NCBI GenBank assembly: GCA_021296345.1
Contig: JAGWAN010000002.1
Span: 1-64,000 of the forward strand
DNA: 64,000 nt
Source: Acidimicrobiia bacterium
GTDB lineage: Bacteria > Actinomycetota > Acidimicrobiia > Spongiisociales > Spongiisociaceae
Direction of reading: 5' to 3'
The translations under genes and the position numbers were made by a program. Position 1 is the first letter of the stretch. The number at the start of each line of letters is the position of its first letter. Below the pieces are notes generated by a model. That model ran no database searches. It had not been told where the DNA came from and worked only from the letters and a program-made list of their open reading frames with translations. Positions 51,575 through 60,521 of this stretch are shown here, piece after piece.

Positions 51575-52885
51575 ATGACCAGAATCAGACTCCTGGTGCT
51601 CGCTCTCGCCCTGGCGCTGGTCGCGGCTGCATGCGGCGACGGTGACAGCGAAGAGACGACCGCGACGACGGCAGCGCCGGCGACCACCGCAACAACGGCG
51701 GCACAGACAACCACGACGGCGGCACCGACCACGACGGCGGCGGCGCAGACCACGACCACTACCGAGACCATGGAAGAGACCGTGGCCGGCCTTGCTCCGG
51801 GGAACTACCAGTTCGGTTTCACGGCTGTTACCTCGGGCGCGGTCGCCTTCGCGGGTGTTCCCCATGTTCAGGGTCTCCGGCTCGCCGAGCGAGAAATCAA
51901 CGAGAGCGGGTTCCTCGGCGACGGCGTGACCATAGAGTTCCTCGTTGAGGACGCCGGGGGAGACCAGGCGGCCGCCATCGCCATCAACGACGCGTACATC
52001 GCCAACGACGACGTCCTCGCTCTGGTCTGCTGTGCCCTGTCGAGTGTTGCCGGAGCGATCCAGCCGAACATCGTGGAAGCCGGCCTGGCCTGGGTGGATC
52101 ACGCTGCGATCGCCCCGACGATCACGGATCCCGACAATGCGTTCAGGTCATTCCCGCTGTCTCAGCCGAGCACGGCCGCAATCGCGGAGGCCGCTGTGGC
52201 CGCTTTCGCTCCTGAGAACGCAGCCGTAGTTGTCACAGCAGACAATGACGGGCTCGTGAGCGACCGGGATGCGACCCTCGGAGTACTCGATAGTTCCGGC
52301 ATCGAAGTCCTGGGCGTTATCGACACGTTCGCTGATGACACCGATATGAGCGGTCCCGCGACCGAAGTGATCTCATTGGGCGCCGACGTCATCTTCCTGG
52401 CTCAGCTGGGCAATACCGAGGTCCTTATGGTGCAGGAACTCCGTGATCGTGGTTACGCCGGTCCGATCATCGGGAACCTCGCGATAGCGACGGGGGAGAC
52501 GTGGGAACAGGCCGGGGAGCCCCTTCTGGGTACGGTCCTACCGATCGCCTTCTTCGCCGGGAAGGACGTTCCGATGGTGCAAGACTTCGCAGCCAAGTAC
52601 GAAGCCGAGTACGACACCACACCTGACATCTTCGCGGCGCAGGGTTGGCAGGTCGCTTGGTTCATGGCGCAAGCGCTGAAGAATGGGGGCGAAGGTACTC
52701 GAGAGGCCGTGTTGGAAGGTGTCCGACAGATCGAATCCATGGAGACCGTCTTTGGCACGCTCACATGGGATGCCCGCGGCGAAGCCGCCATTGACGCGTG
52801 GACGTTCGTGCAATGGAGTCCTGACGGCGAACTCGTCATCTGGGACGGCTCAGCGGAGGGATTGCTCCCGAACATCAATCAGTAG
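51575..52885 (+). CDS. Branched-chain-amino-acid-type ABC importer binding lipoprotein (LivJ-like)
   Basis: 436 residues from the ATG behind GAGGAAGGG. Signal and lipobox LALVAAACGDG, then a ~45-residue Thr/Ala linker, then a Periplasmic_binding_6 domain (TAVTSGAVAFAGVPHVQGLRLAEREINESGFLGDGV, ALVCCALSSVAGAIQPNIVEAG). The family binds amino acids, amides, short acids and aromatic compounds. First gene of a five-protein importer. A strong hairpin follows the stop. Confidence 0.92.
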   Translation: MTRIRLLVLALALALVAAACGDGDSEETTATTAAPATTATTAAQTTTTAAPTTTAAAQTTTTTETMEETVAGLAPGNYQFGFTAVTSGAVAFAGVPHVQGLRLAEREINESGFLGDGVTIEFLVEDAGGDQAAAIAINDAYIANDDVLALVCCALSSVAGAIQPNIVEAGLAWVDHAAIAPTITDPDNAFRSFPLSQPSTAAIAEAAVAAFAPENAAVVVTADNDGLVSDRDATLGVLDSSGIEVLGVIDTFADDTDMSGPATEVISLGADVIFLAQLGNTEVLMVQELRDRGYAGPIIGNLAIATGETWEQAGEPLLGTVLPIAFFAGKDVPMVQDFAAKYEAEYDTTPDIFAAQGWQVAWFMAQALKNGGEGTREAVLEGVRQIESMETVFGTLTWDARGEAAIDAWTFVQWSPDGELVIWDGSAEGLLPNINQ

Positions 52886-52917
52886 GAGCCTCCGGCAACG
52901 GGTGCTGCTAGACCTAA

Positions 52918-52956
52918 GGATCTGGTGCCGCCGCACATTCAGGCGGCACCAGATCC
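52918..52956 (+). promoter_or_regulatory. Intercistronic hairpin between the binding-protein and permease genes
   Basis: GGATCTGGTGCCGCC and GGCGGCACCAGATCC form a perfect 15-bp stem with a 9-base loop. No T run follows, so it is more likely an mRNA-stabilising or attenuating structure that favours the binding-protein message. Confidence 0.8.
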
Positions 52957-52984
52957 GGCTTGAGTCAGGAGTGGTTTCCGCGCG

Positions 52985-53875
52985 ATGACGCTATTCCTGC
53001 AACAGACGATCAATGGTCTGGCTGTAGGTTCCTCCTATGCCATTTTCTCCATGGGCTTCGGCTTGGTCTTCGCCACAATGGGAATACTCAATGTCGCTCA
53101 CGGGACCTACGCGACATGGGGGGCAATCCTGGCGCTCGCCGCGTTCGACAGCCTGGGGGTCGGCCTCGTGCCGTCGATCGCAATCGGGATGGCAGGCGGC
53201 GGCCTGATCGGCGTGCTGGTGGATCAACTGGGATTCGAGCCGATCCGGCGGCGGGGAGGCGGCTTGCTCGGCCCCATCATCACCAGTATCGGCTTCTGGA
53301 TCATCCTCGGCCAACTCGCGATCATCGCTACCGGCGCCCGGATCAAGACCTTTCCGCGAGAAGCACTTCCACGCGGCTTCGTCAGGGTCGCTGATCTGGT
53401 GATCCCGTATCACCAGATCATCACCTTCGTCGTTGCCCTTGTGCTTCTCCTGATCCTCTACTTGTTCATCATGAGGACCAACGCCGGGGCGCAAATGCGA
53501 GCGGTTGGCTGGGATCCCGACTCCGCCAAGATCTCTGGTGTAAATCCGCGACGTGTGGTGATCGTCATTTCCTTCATCGCCGCCGGGACTGCCGCGATTG
53601 CAGGGATTCTGAGCTCGATATCTACGAACAACGTGAGCTTCACAGTGGGCGAAGGACTCCTTCTCAAGGGATTCGCAGCGGTGATCATCGGTGGATTCGG
53701 GGATCTGAGAGGTGCATACATCGGTGGAATCCTCATCGGACTGGCCGAGGTTCTCGGAGCCCAGTACATCAGTAACTCGTTTCGCGACTTCATCACTTTC
53801 GGGCTGCTCGTCATCGTCCTCCTGGTTCGACCAAAGGGCCTGATGGGCGACCGCATCGTAGGCCTCAGGGCCTGA
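52985..53875 (+). CDS. Branched-chain-amino-acid-type ABC permease (LivH)
   Basis: 296 residues with about eight membrane helices. Start region FLQQTINGLAVGSSYAIFSMGFGLVFATMGILNVAHG and the ending GLLVIVLLVRPKGLMGDRIVG are the LivH family's. The stop shares bases with the next ATG (TGATG), so the two are coupled. Confidence 0.92.
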   Translation: MTLFLQQTINGLAVGSSYAIFSMGFGLVFATMGILNVAHGTYATWGAILALAAFDSLGVGLVPSIAIGMAGGGLIGVLVDQLGFEPIRRRGGGLLGPIITSIGFWIILGQLAIIATGARIKTFPREALPRGFVRVADLVIPYHQIITFVVALVLLLILYLFIMRTNAGAQMRAVGWDPDSAKISGVNPRRVVIVISFIAAGTAAIAGILSSISTNNVSFTVGEGLLLKGFAAVIIGGFGDLRGAYIGGILIGLAEVLGAQYISNSFRDFITFGLLVIVLLVRPKGLMGDRIVGLRA

Positions 53876-55662
53876 TGGCGTTCCTGGGCCAGTACGCGTC
53901 CACGGTCGAGTTCTCTGTCGCCTTCGCGCTCTTCGCCATCGCCACCTACGCAGCGCTCCGAGGCGGGATCCTCAGCCTCGCCGGCACGCCGATGGCGGCT
54001 GTCACGGGATTCGTGAGCCTCGTTCTCGTGGAGGACCACAACCTCCCTATCGAAGTGGTACTCGTCGTGGGAGTTGTGGTCGGCCTTCTGTCGGGCCTCC
54101 TGGTCAGCATCCCCCTGGCGAGGCTTGAGAGCCACTGGGTGGCGTTGGCAACGATCGCTCTCGTGTTGATGGCGCGGGTGGTCGTGCTGAATCTCGACTC
54201 CGTCACGGGCGGCGTGGACGGCGCGCCGATTACCCGGCTGGTCGAGCCATGGCATCTGATCACCGCCCTGGGCGCGGTGATGTGGGTGATGGCTCGTCAC
54301 AGCAGGTCGCGGCTCGGACTTGCCGCCGAAGCCATTCGCAGCCACCCTGACGTAGCCGCATCGCTCGCAATCGATGTTCACGGCACACGGCGATCCTTGT
54401 GGATGTTGAGTGGCGCAATCGCAGGATTGGCAGGGGTCGTCTACGCAAGTCTGGTGCAATTCCTGTCGCCCGACACGTTCTACGTGAACATCGCCTTTGT
54501 GATGCTCGCCGCGGTGGTGTTGGGAGGGAACCGCCACTGGTTCGGGGGGATTGTCGGAGCATTCGTCTTCACCATCCTTCCTGAAATCCTCCGTCGGTTC
54601 CTCACCCAGGGCGAGACCATCGTGAACGGTGTGCTCTTGATCCTCATCATGATCTACCTCCCGCGCGGCCTGGTCGATCCCACGCGCAAGGTACGAAGAG
54701 AGCTCAAGAGTCAGGCGACCAACATCCACTCGAATCATGGCGAGTCGTCAGCGGACGGAGGGCAAGAAGGAGAGTCCGAGCTGTGGAGTGTCAACCTGAC
54801 AGGTCGCACGGCGCCCGAAGCCGATCCGACGCAGGATCGGCCCATTGCCCTGAGCGTCGAGGGCCTACGCAAGACATACGGCGGTTTGGTGGCGATCAGC
54901 GATCTCACCTTTACCGTTCCGGAAGGGTCCGTGTTCGGGATCGTAGGGCCGAACGGGGCCGGGAAATCGACTTTGCTCGCAGCAATGGGCGGGGGAGACG
55001 AACCGGATCGCGGAAACATCCGGATTCTCGGACAGGACATGACGGGATGGAAGCAAACTGACATCGCTCGCCAAGGCGTGGCACGTACCTACCAGACTGT
55101 GCAGCTGTTCGAGGATCTGACGGTGCTGGAAAACATCATCGTCGGCTTCGATCGCGAACGCGTGACCAACTTCTGGGATCCTGTGTTCATGACGCCTCGC
55201 GACCGGCGCGAACGCACGGACCTGGCCGAGCGAGCGAGAGCCTTGATGGATCTGGTCGGTGTGATCGGCCAACCCGACCAGTATGCCGCCACCTTGTCCT
55301 ACGCTAACCAACGCAGGGTCGAAATCGCTCGAGCTCTGGCGATGGAGCCATCCGTCCTGCTGTTGGATGAGCCGACGGCGGGCATGCACAAGCTCGGTTC
55401 ACAGGCGATCGGCGAGCTCATGCTCAGCCTGACGGACCGCGGCCTCACGGTGATAGTCATCGAGCACAACCTCGAGCTCGTGCTCAACTACTGCGAACGA
55501 GCAATCGTGATGGACTTTGGCAAGTTGTTGGCGCAGGGTACGCCGGCCGCCTGTCTGTCCGACCCCACGGTGATCGAGGCTTACTTCGGAAGGAAGGCTG
55601 ATGCTGTGCGTATCGAATCTCTCGTCAAGCTACGGCAACATAAGGGCAGTCAACAACGTTGA
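53875..55662 (+). CDS. Fused permease-ATPase of a branched-chain-amino-acid-type importer (LivM-LivG)
   Basis: 595 residues. Residues 1-~270 are a LivM-type permease (LESHWVALATIALVLMARVVVLN; LSGAIAGLAGVVYASLVQFLSPDTFYVNIAFVMLAAVVLGG). After a ~50-residue hydrophilic linker an ATPase begins near 322: Walker A GPNGAGKSTLLAAMGG, signature-like LSYANQRRVEIARAL, Walker B VLLLDEPTAGM. Such permease-ATPase fusions are known in actinobacterial importers. Its 3' end overlaps LivF by 62 bp. Confidence 0.92.
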   Translation: MAFLGQYASTVEFSVAFALFAIATYAALRGGILSLAGTPMAAVTGFVSLVLVEDHNLPIEVVLVVGVVVGLLSGLLVSIPLARLESHWVALATIALVLMARVVVLNLDSVTGGVDGAPITRLVEPWHLITALGAVMWVMARHSRSRLGLAAEAIRSHPDVAASLAIDVHGTRRSLWMLSGAIAGLAGVVYASLVQFLSPDTFYVNIAFVMLAAVVLGGNRHWFGGIVGAFVFTILPEILRRFLTQGETIVNGVLLILIMIYLPRGLVDPTRKVRRELKSQATNIHSNHGESSADGGQEGESELWSVNLTGRTAPEADPTQDRPIALSVEGLRKTYGGLVAISDLTFTVPEGSVFGIVGPNGAGKSTLLAAMGGGDEPDRGNIRILGQDMTGWKQTDIARQGVARTYQTVQLFEDLTVLENIIVGFDRERVTNFWDPVFMTPRDRRERTDLAERARALMDLVGVIGQPDQYAATLSYANQRRVEIARALAMEPSVLLLDEPTAGMHKLGSQAIGELMLSLTDRGLTVIVIEHNLELVLNYCERAIVMDFGKLLAQGTPAACLSDPTVIEAYFGRKADAVRIESLVKLRQHKGSQQR

Positions 55663-56299
55663 CCTGCTAGTTAACCGAGGGGCGATGGTATCCCTCATCG
55701 GCTCGAACGGGTCGGGCAAGTCCACGACGCTGAAGACGATCGCCGGCATGCATAGTCCGGATAGTGGGACAGTGAAGTTCGGCGATCGTGACATCACCGG
55801 CTGGCCGACTCACCGACTCGCCCATCATGGACTCGCGTTCCTGATGGAACGACCGACCTCCGTGGTTGCGCCACTCACCGTGGAGGAAAACCTGGCACTG
55901 GGTTCCGCCGCGAGACGTTCCAACGTCCCGGAGATGCTCACCCGAGTCTTCGAACTGTTCCCACGCCTGAAGGAACGGCGCGGGCAGTATGCGGGGACTC
56001 TCAGCGGCGGCGAACAGCAGATGGTCGCTATCGGGCGGGTCTTGATGACAGACCCGGAGTTGCTGCTCATAGACAGTCCGACGATCGGGCTCGCTCCGGC
56101 CATTGTGGACGAGGTCTATGCCTCGATAACCCGGCTGCACGCCGAGGGACTTTCGATCCTCTTCATCGAACAGAACGCCGAACTCGCACTGGCTCTCTCG
56201 GACCACACCTACTTGCTCCACAGAGGATCGATCGCAATCGAGGGTCCGTCGGCGACGCTGCGGAACTCGCAGGAGATGGTCGACGCGTACCTGGCATAG
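55601..56299 (+). CDS. Branched-chain-amino-acid-type ABC ATPase (LivF), altered Walker B
   Basis: 232 residues. Walker A GSNGSGKSTTLKTIAG and signature LSGGEQQMVAIGRVL are intact, but Walker B reads LLLIDSPTIGLAP: the catalytic Glu after the Asp is Ser. Other LivF features (LFIEQNAELALALSD) are kept. If correct, this site would hydrolyse ATP poorly, making the pair with LivG asymmetric. The ATG lies 62 bp inside the upstream gene; later starts would cut the first beta strand. Confidence 0.88.
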   Translation: MLCVSNLSSSYGNIRAVNNVDLLVNRGAMVSLIGSNGSGKSTTLKTIAGMHSPDSGTVKFGDRDITGWPTHRLAHHGLAFLMERPTSVVAPLTVEENLALGSAARRSNVPEMLTRVFELFPRLKERRGQYAGTLSGGEQQMVAIGRVLMTDPELLLIDSPTIGLAPAIVDEVYASITRLHAEGLSILFIEQNAELALALSDHTYLLHRGSIAIEGPSATLRNSQEMVDAYLA

Positions 56300-56345
56300 C
56301 GCTAGGCGGTAGTGTTAGCAACTAGTAACGATAACTAGCAATTAG
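56300..56345. repeat. CTAG-rich degenerate spacer repeat
   Basis: AGTGTTAGCAACTAGTAACG and ATAACTAGCAATTAGC between two convergent gene ends. Confidence 0.45.
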
Positions 56346-57312
56346 CTTCGCGGTCGGTGTCCTCGATCCGGAACGAGTCGAAGATCTGCTTGGCGGCACT
56401 CCACGGATCAGTAGCGCCCGCCATCACAGCCTCCGAGTACTGAGCGATTGCCGGTCCGGAAACCTGCACCACCAGCCTCTCGATCATTCGGGAGATCTCC
56501 GCTTCCGCCCGAGCCCGGCGCCTGGCTCGCAGCGCGCCCAAGCCGGCCATGCTCTCGTTGTGTGACCGGATAGCGTCGACCAACTCATCGACTCCCTCAC
56601 CGGTCTTGGCCACGGTGAGCAGCACCGGTGGCCGCCAGTCGTGGCCGGGGCCCATCGACACCATGTTCTCCAACGTTCTCGCTGCCTTGATCGCTCCGGG
56701 GTGGTCAGCCTTGTTCACGACGAAGACGTCCCCGACCTCCATGAGGCCTGCCTTCTCCGCCTGGATGTCATCGCCGAAGCCCGGTGCGATGACAACGACC
56801 ACGGTATCGGTCCGATCGATCACTTCTACCTCGGATTGGCCGACTCCGACCGTCTCGAAGAGGATCGGTCCGTAGCCCTCTGCGTCGAGAAGGACAGCCA
56901 CCATCTCGGCCGACGCGTTCAACCCTCCGAGACGGCCACGCGTGGACATCGAACGGATGAAAACACCTGGGTCGCCGGTGTGAGATCCCATCCGGACACG
57001 ATCCCCGAGGAGAGAACCACCGGAGTAGGGACTGGACGGGTCTGTGGCGACAACGGCCACCCGGCGCCCGTCCCGCCGGTAGGCGCCGAGCAACTTGTCG
57101 GTGAGCGTGCTCTTGCCCGATCCGGGCGGGCCGGTGATCCCGATTCGGAGCGCGCCGGTGGCGTGGGCGTAGGCGCGCTCAAGCAGCTGACCTACTGAAT
57201 CGGGCTCACGCTCGCAGCGGCTGATCGCCCGTGCGAGCGCTCGTCGATCCCCTCCGAAAAGGGTCGCGCCGGCTGCCGTGTCCGGGTTCGAGATCGACTG
57301 ATTGCCTTCCAC
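56335..57312 (-). CDS. meaB: MeaB/ArgK-type G3E GTPase, chaperone of B12-dependent mutase
   Basis: 325 residues. P-loop GITGPPGSGKSTLTDKLL, switch ATDPSSPYSGGSLLGDRVRM, FIRSMSTRGRLGGL, ETVGVGQSEVEV and NKAD are all intact. MeaB proteins gate loading of adenosylcobalamin and protect methylmalonyl-CoA-type mutases. It is divergent from the mutase gene with only 23 bp between starts, so their promoters must overlap coding sequence. Confidence 0.94.
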   Translation of the reverse strand: MEGNQSISNPDTAAGATLFGGDRRALARAISRCEREPDSVGQLLERAYAHATGALRIGITGPPGSGKSTLTDKLLGAYRRDGRRVAVVATDPSSPYSGGSLLGDRVRMGSHTGDPGVFIRSMSTRGRLGGLNASAEMVAVLLDAEGYGPILFETVGVGQSEVEVIDRTDTVVVVIAPGFGDDIQAEKAGLMEVGDVFVVNKADHPGAIKAARTLENMVSMGPGHDWRPPVLLTVAKTGEGVDELVDAIRSHNESMAGLGALRARRRARAEAEISRMIERLVVQVSGPAIAQYSEAVMAGATDPWSAAKQIFDSFRIEDTDREANC

Positions 57313-57335
57313 ATCGCGGATTATGCTCCCAAGAA

Positions 57336-58952
57336 GTGAGGAACAAAAGCCCAGAGGACAAGTCTCCCCACCCGCCGCCGGAATTCCCGACCGTCACCCA
57401 GTCCGGTATACCACTCGAGTCATGGTACGGACCAGAAGCGCTCGAGGAGATCGAGCCTGCGGCCGACATCGGTGCGCCCGGCCGGTTCCCATTCACCAGA
57501 GGGATCCGGCCGCATATGTACCGCGAGGGGCTGTGGGTGATGGGCCAGTACTCCGGCTACGCGACCCCCCGGGAGACGAACGCTCGGATCAAGTCGCTCT
57601 TAGCCCAAGGTCAGAAGGGCTTCTCCATCGCTCTCGACCTGCCGACACAGAATGGCCTCGATTCCGACGATCCGTTGGCCATGGGCGAAGTCGGCAAAGT
57701 CGGGGTACCGATCGACTCCCTGGCCGACATGGAAGAGTTGCTCGACGGGATACCGCTCCATCAACTCCATCAGATCCGTACGACTGCGAACTCGATCGGT
57801 CCGATCGCTGCATCGCTCATCATCGCCGCGTCGGAGAGCCTGGGGGGCGCACCCGACGACTTCCGAGTGATGTTCCAAAACGACGTATTGAAGGAGTATG
57901 TGGCACGGGGCACGCAGATCTTCCCACCCCGGCGCGGCCTGGAATTCTCGGTCGACCTCGTCGAATACTGCGCGAGACATCTCCCCCACTGGGAACCCAT
58001 CGAATTCTGTGGGTATCACATTCGCGATTCGGGCGCCAATGCCATCCAGGAGGTGGCCATTGCCTCCGCCAACGGCATCGAATACATCGAAGCTGCCCTC
58101 AAGAGGGGGCTCTTGGTGGACGACTTCGCCCCCAATCTCTTCATGTTCCTCTCCGCCGACCTCGATATCTTTGAAGAGGTGGCGAAGTATCGAGCGACTC
58201 GCCGGATGTGGGCTCATCTCATGCGCGATCGCTACGGAGCTACAGACCCGAATAGCCACGCTCTCAACATCTTCGTGTACACGCTTGGCGGGTCTCTAAC
58301 GGCGCAGGAGCCTCTGAACAACGTCTCACGGGTGGCGTTCGAGGCCCTCGCCGCGGTATTGGGAGGTGTCCAGACGCTGGCCACATCCTCGTACGACGAG
58401 GGAATCGGCCTGCCATCGGCGGAAGCAGCCCATCTGTCTCTCCGCGCCCAGCAGATCATCGCCTTGGAGACAGGCGTCCCGCGTACCGCCGATCCCTTGG
58501 GCGGATCGTATTTCGTCGAATGGCTGACCGACCAACTCCACAGCAAGATCCTCGAATACATGAGCCGGATCGCCGATCAGGGCGGAGCGATCGCGGCCCT
58601 GGAAAGTGGCTGGATCGGGGCGGAGATCGAGCGAGAGGCCTATGCGCTCCAACGCGGCATCGACGATGGCACGCGGCCGCGTATCGGCGTGAACCGTTTC
58701 GCTGATGGCGTTCCCACACCCACCGCCGGCTTTGCGATCGCAAATGATGGCGAGGATGAGCAGGTCGAGAACCTGCGGAGGCTTCGAGCCGATCGCAACA
58801 AAGCGGACGTAGACGCCTCGCTCGCCGAGGTCAGGGACGCCGCGGCCACAGGCCGCAACTCCATGCAGCCGATTCTCCAAGCCGTCAAGTCCTATGCGAC
58901 CGTCGGCGAAATCACCTCCGTACTGCGGGACGAGTGGGGAACCTACCGATGA
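57336..58952 (+). CDS. Methylmalonyl-CoA-mutase-like catalytic subunit without B12 domain
   Basis: 538 residues, the TIM-barrel substrate domain only; the C-terminal cobalamin domain must be on another protein not seen here. The residue that separates mutases is Tyr (VMGQYSGYAT), as in methylmalonyl-CoA mutase Tyr89; Phe or Ile would suggest isobutyryl- or 2-hydroxyisobutyryl-CoA. The Arg of YVARGTQIFPP and the His of GYHIRDSGANA also match methylmalonyl-type enzymes. But the RPHMYREGLWVMGQ stretch differs from the usual YATMYAFRPWTIRQ. GTG start; frames further upstream are antisense to meaB. Confidence 0.88.
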   Translation: MRNKSPEDKSPHPPPEFPTVTQSGIPLESWYGPEALEEIEPAADIGAPGRFPFTRGIRPHMYREGLWVMGQYSGYATPRETNARIKSLLAQGQKGFSIALDLPTQNGLDSDDPLAMGEVGKVGVPIDSLADMEELLDGIPLHQLHQIRTTANSIGPIAASLIIAASESLGGAPDDFRVMFQNDVLKEYVARGTQIFPPRRGLEFSVDLVEYCARHLPHWEPIEFCGYHIRDSGANAIQEVAIASANGIEYIEAALKRGLLVDDFAPNLFMFLSADLDIFEEVAKYRATRRMWAHLMRDRYGATDPNSHALNIFVYTLGGSLTAQEPLNNVSRVAFEALAAVLGGVQTLATSSYDEGIGLPSAEAAHLSLRAQQIIALETGVPRTADPLGGSYFVEWLTDQLHSKILEYMSRIADQGGAIAALESGWIGAEIEREAYALQRGIDDGTRPRIGVNRFADGVPTPTAGFAIANDGEDEQVENLRRLRADRNKADVDASLAEVRDAAATGRNSMQPILQAVKSYATVGEITSVLRDEWGTYR

Positions 58953-60490
58953 CATCTACGGTGGCTGATCTCGGCGCCCTGCTGGACCGGTCATTTCGAC
59001 AGCACGCGTCACGAGTCGCCGTAGAAGACGGAGACCGAGCGGAAACGTTCTCCCAGCTTGCCGACCGGTCTGACCGCCTCGCGTCGGCTCTTCTCGAACT
59101 GAATCCCACGGGGAGACCGGTCGCCATTCTCGCCTCCAATCGCATGGAGTACATCGAAGCCGACATTGCCCTGGTGAAGGCGGGCCATCCCAAAGTCCCG
59201 ATCAACATGCGCTTGAGCCAGTCCGAACGCCTGCATGTGGTGAGCGACTCCGGGGCCGCAATGCTGATCACTGAGGCTACATCGACCGACTCTGCCCTGA
59301 GCTTGGTCGACGAGGCTGAAGCACTCGATACCGTCGTGTCCGTCGGCGGTGGCGGAACCCACGACTACGAAGATGTTCTCGGAGCTGCAAACCGGCCCCC
59401 CTCCCGCCCGTGGCGACCGGATGACCCGAGCGTGATCCTCTACACCTCCGGTACGACCGGCCGTCCAAAGGGCGCAACAGCCACCTTTCGAAGTCGGATG
59501 GCTGCAACCTGGAACATGTTGCTCGATGAGTTGATCGACGTCGCGCCTGGAGACGGCATGCTGCACGCAGGGTCGCTGTCACACGGCAGTGGCTCGAAGG
59601 TGATTGCGTATGCCCTCAGCGGAGCGCGCAACATCGTGGCGCCGTCATTCGATCCCGGCCGCTTCCTGGATGAAGCTCTGCGTCGGCGGGCAACCGCCAC
59701 GTTCGTCGTGCCCACAATGATCACGATGCTCACCGAGGAAGCCGAGGCACGGGAAAGATCGGCACTCAGCCTGCGACACGTCTCGTACGGAGGCTCCCCG
59801 ATCGCGCCGAGCACAATCAGGAGAGCCGTCGACGTCTTCGGCCCGGTATTCGTGCAGGTCTACGGGACGGCGGAGGCGCCGCATCCGCTCACCGTGCTCC
59901 CCCGCTCCGATCACGTCGATGCGTCCGGTCGACGTCTCGCGTCAGCGGGCAAACCGGCGCGATCGGTCGAGCTCCGACTTGTCTCGACAGGTGCTCTCGA
60001 CCCACGGGTGGGCGAGATCCAGGCTCGAGCGGAGAGCGTGATGATCGGATACTGGAATGACGAAGAGTCGACTCGAGAGGCATTTGTCGACGGGTTCTAC
60101 CGGACCGGAGATATCGGGTACTTGGACGATGAGGGTTACCTGACAATCGTCGACCGGCTGAAGGACATGGTCATCAGCGGAGGGTTGAACGTATACCCGG
60201 CGGAAGTCGAGGCGGCGATCGCCAACCACACCGGCGTTCTCGAATCAGCCGTGATCGGAGTGCCCGACGAGCGATGGGGTGAACGCGTCGTCGCGTATGT
60301 GGTTGCCAAGCCCGGGCACACCGTGAGCCCCGAGGAGGTCACTGCGGAGGTGGCCGGCAGGCTGGCCGGCTACAAGAAGCCGCGAAACGTGTGGATCGTG
60401 GAGGAGCTGGCGAAGGGCTCGACCGGCAAGATTCTCAAGTCGGCGCTCAGAAGTCAACACTGGGATCAACAATCCCGCCAGGTGAACTGA
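58949..60490 (+). CDS. AMP-dependent acyl-CoA synthetase/ligase
   Basis: 513 residues, ANL superfamily. AMP motif YTSGTTGRPKGATATF, A5-like VQVYGTAEAPHPLT, YRTGDIGYLDDEGYLTIVDRLKDMVISGGLNVYP, and the catalytic Lys in KGSTGKILKSAL are intact. It activates a carboxylic acid as its CoA thioester, presumably feeding the adjacent mutase or lyase. The ATG overlaps the mutase stop. Substrate unknown. Confidence 0.92.
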   Translation: MTSTVADLGALLDRSFRQHASRVAVEDGDRAETFSQLADRSDRLASALLELNPTGRPVAILASNRMEYIEADIALVKAGHPKVPINMRLSQSERLHVVSDSGAAMLITEATSTDSALSLVDEAEALDTVVSVGGGGTHDYEDVLGAANRPPSRPWRPDDPSVILYTSGTTGRPKGATATFRSRMAATWNMLLDELIDVAPGDGMLHAGSLSHGSGSKVIAYALSGARNIVAPSFDPGRFLDEALRRRATATFVVPTMITMLTEEAEARERSALSLRHVSYGGSPIAPSTIRRAVDVFGPVFVQVYGTAEAPHPLTVLPRSDHVDASGRRLASAGKPARSVELRLVSTGALDPRVGEIQARAESVMIGYWNDEESTREAFVDGFYRTGDIGYLDDEGYLTIVDRLKDMVISGGLNVYPAEVEAAIANHTGVLESAVIGVPDERWGERVVAYVVAKPGHTVSPEEVTAEVAGRLAGYKKPRNVWIVEELAKGSTGKILKSALRSQHWDQQSRQVN

Positions 60491-60521
60491 GATACCCGTG
60501 CCGATCCAGGAGGAGATCTGA

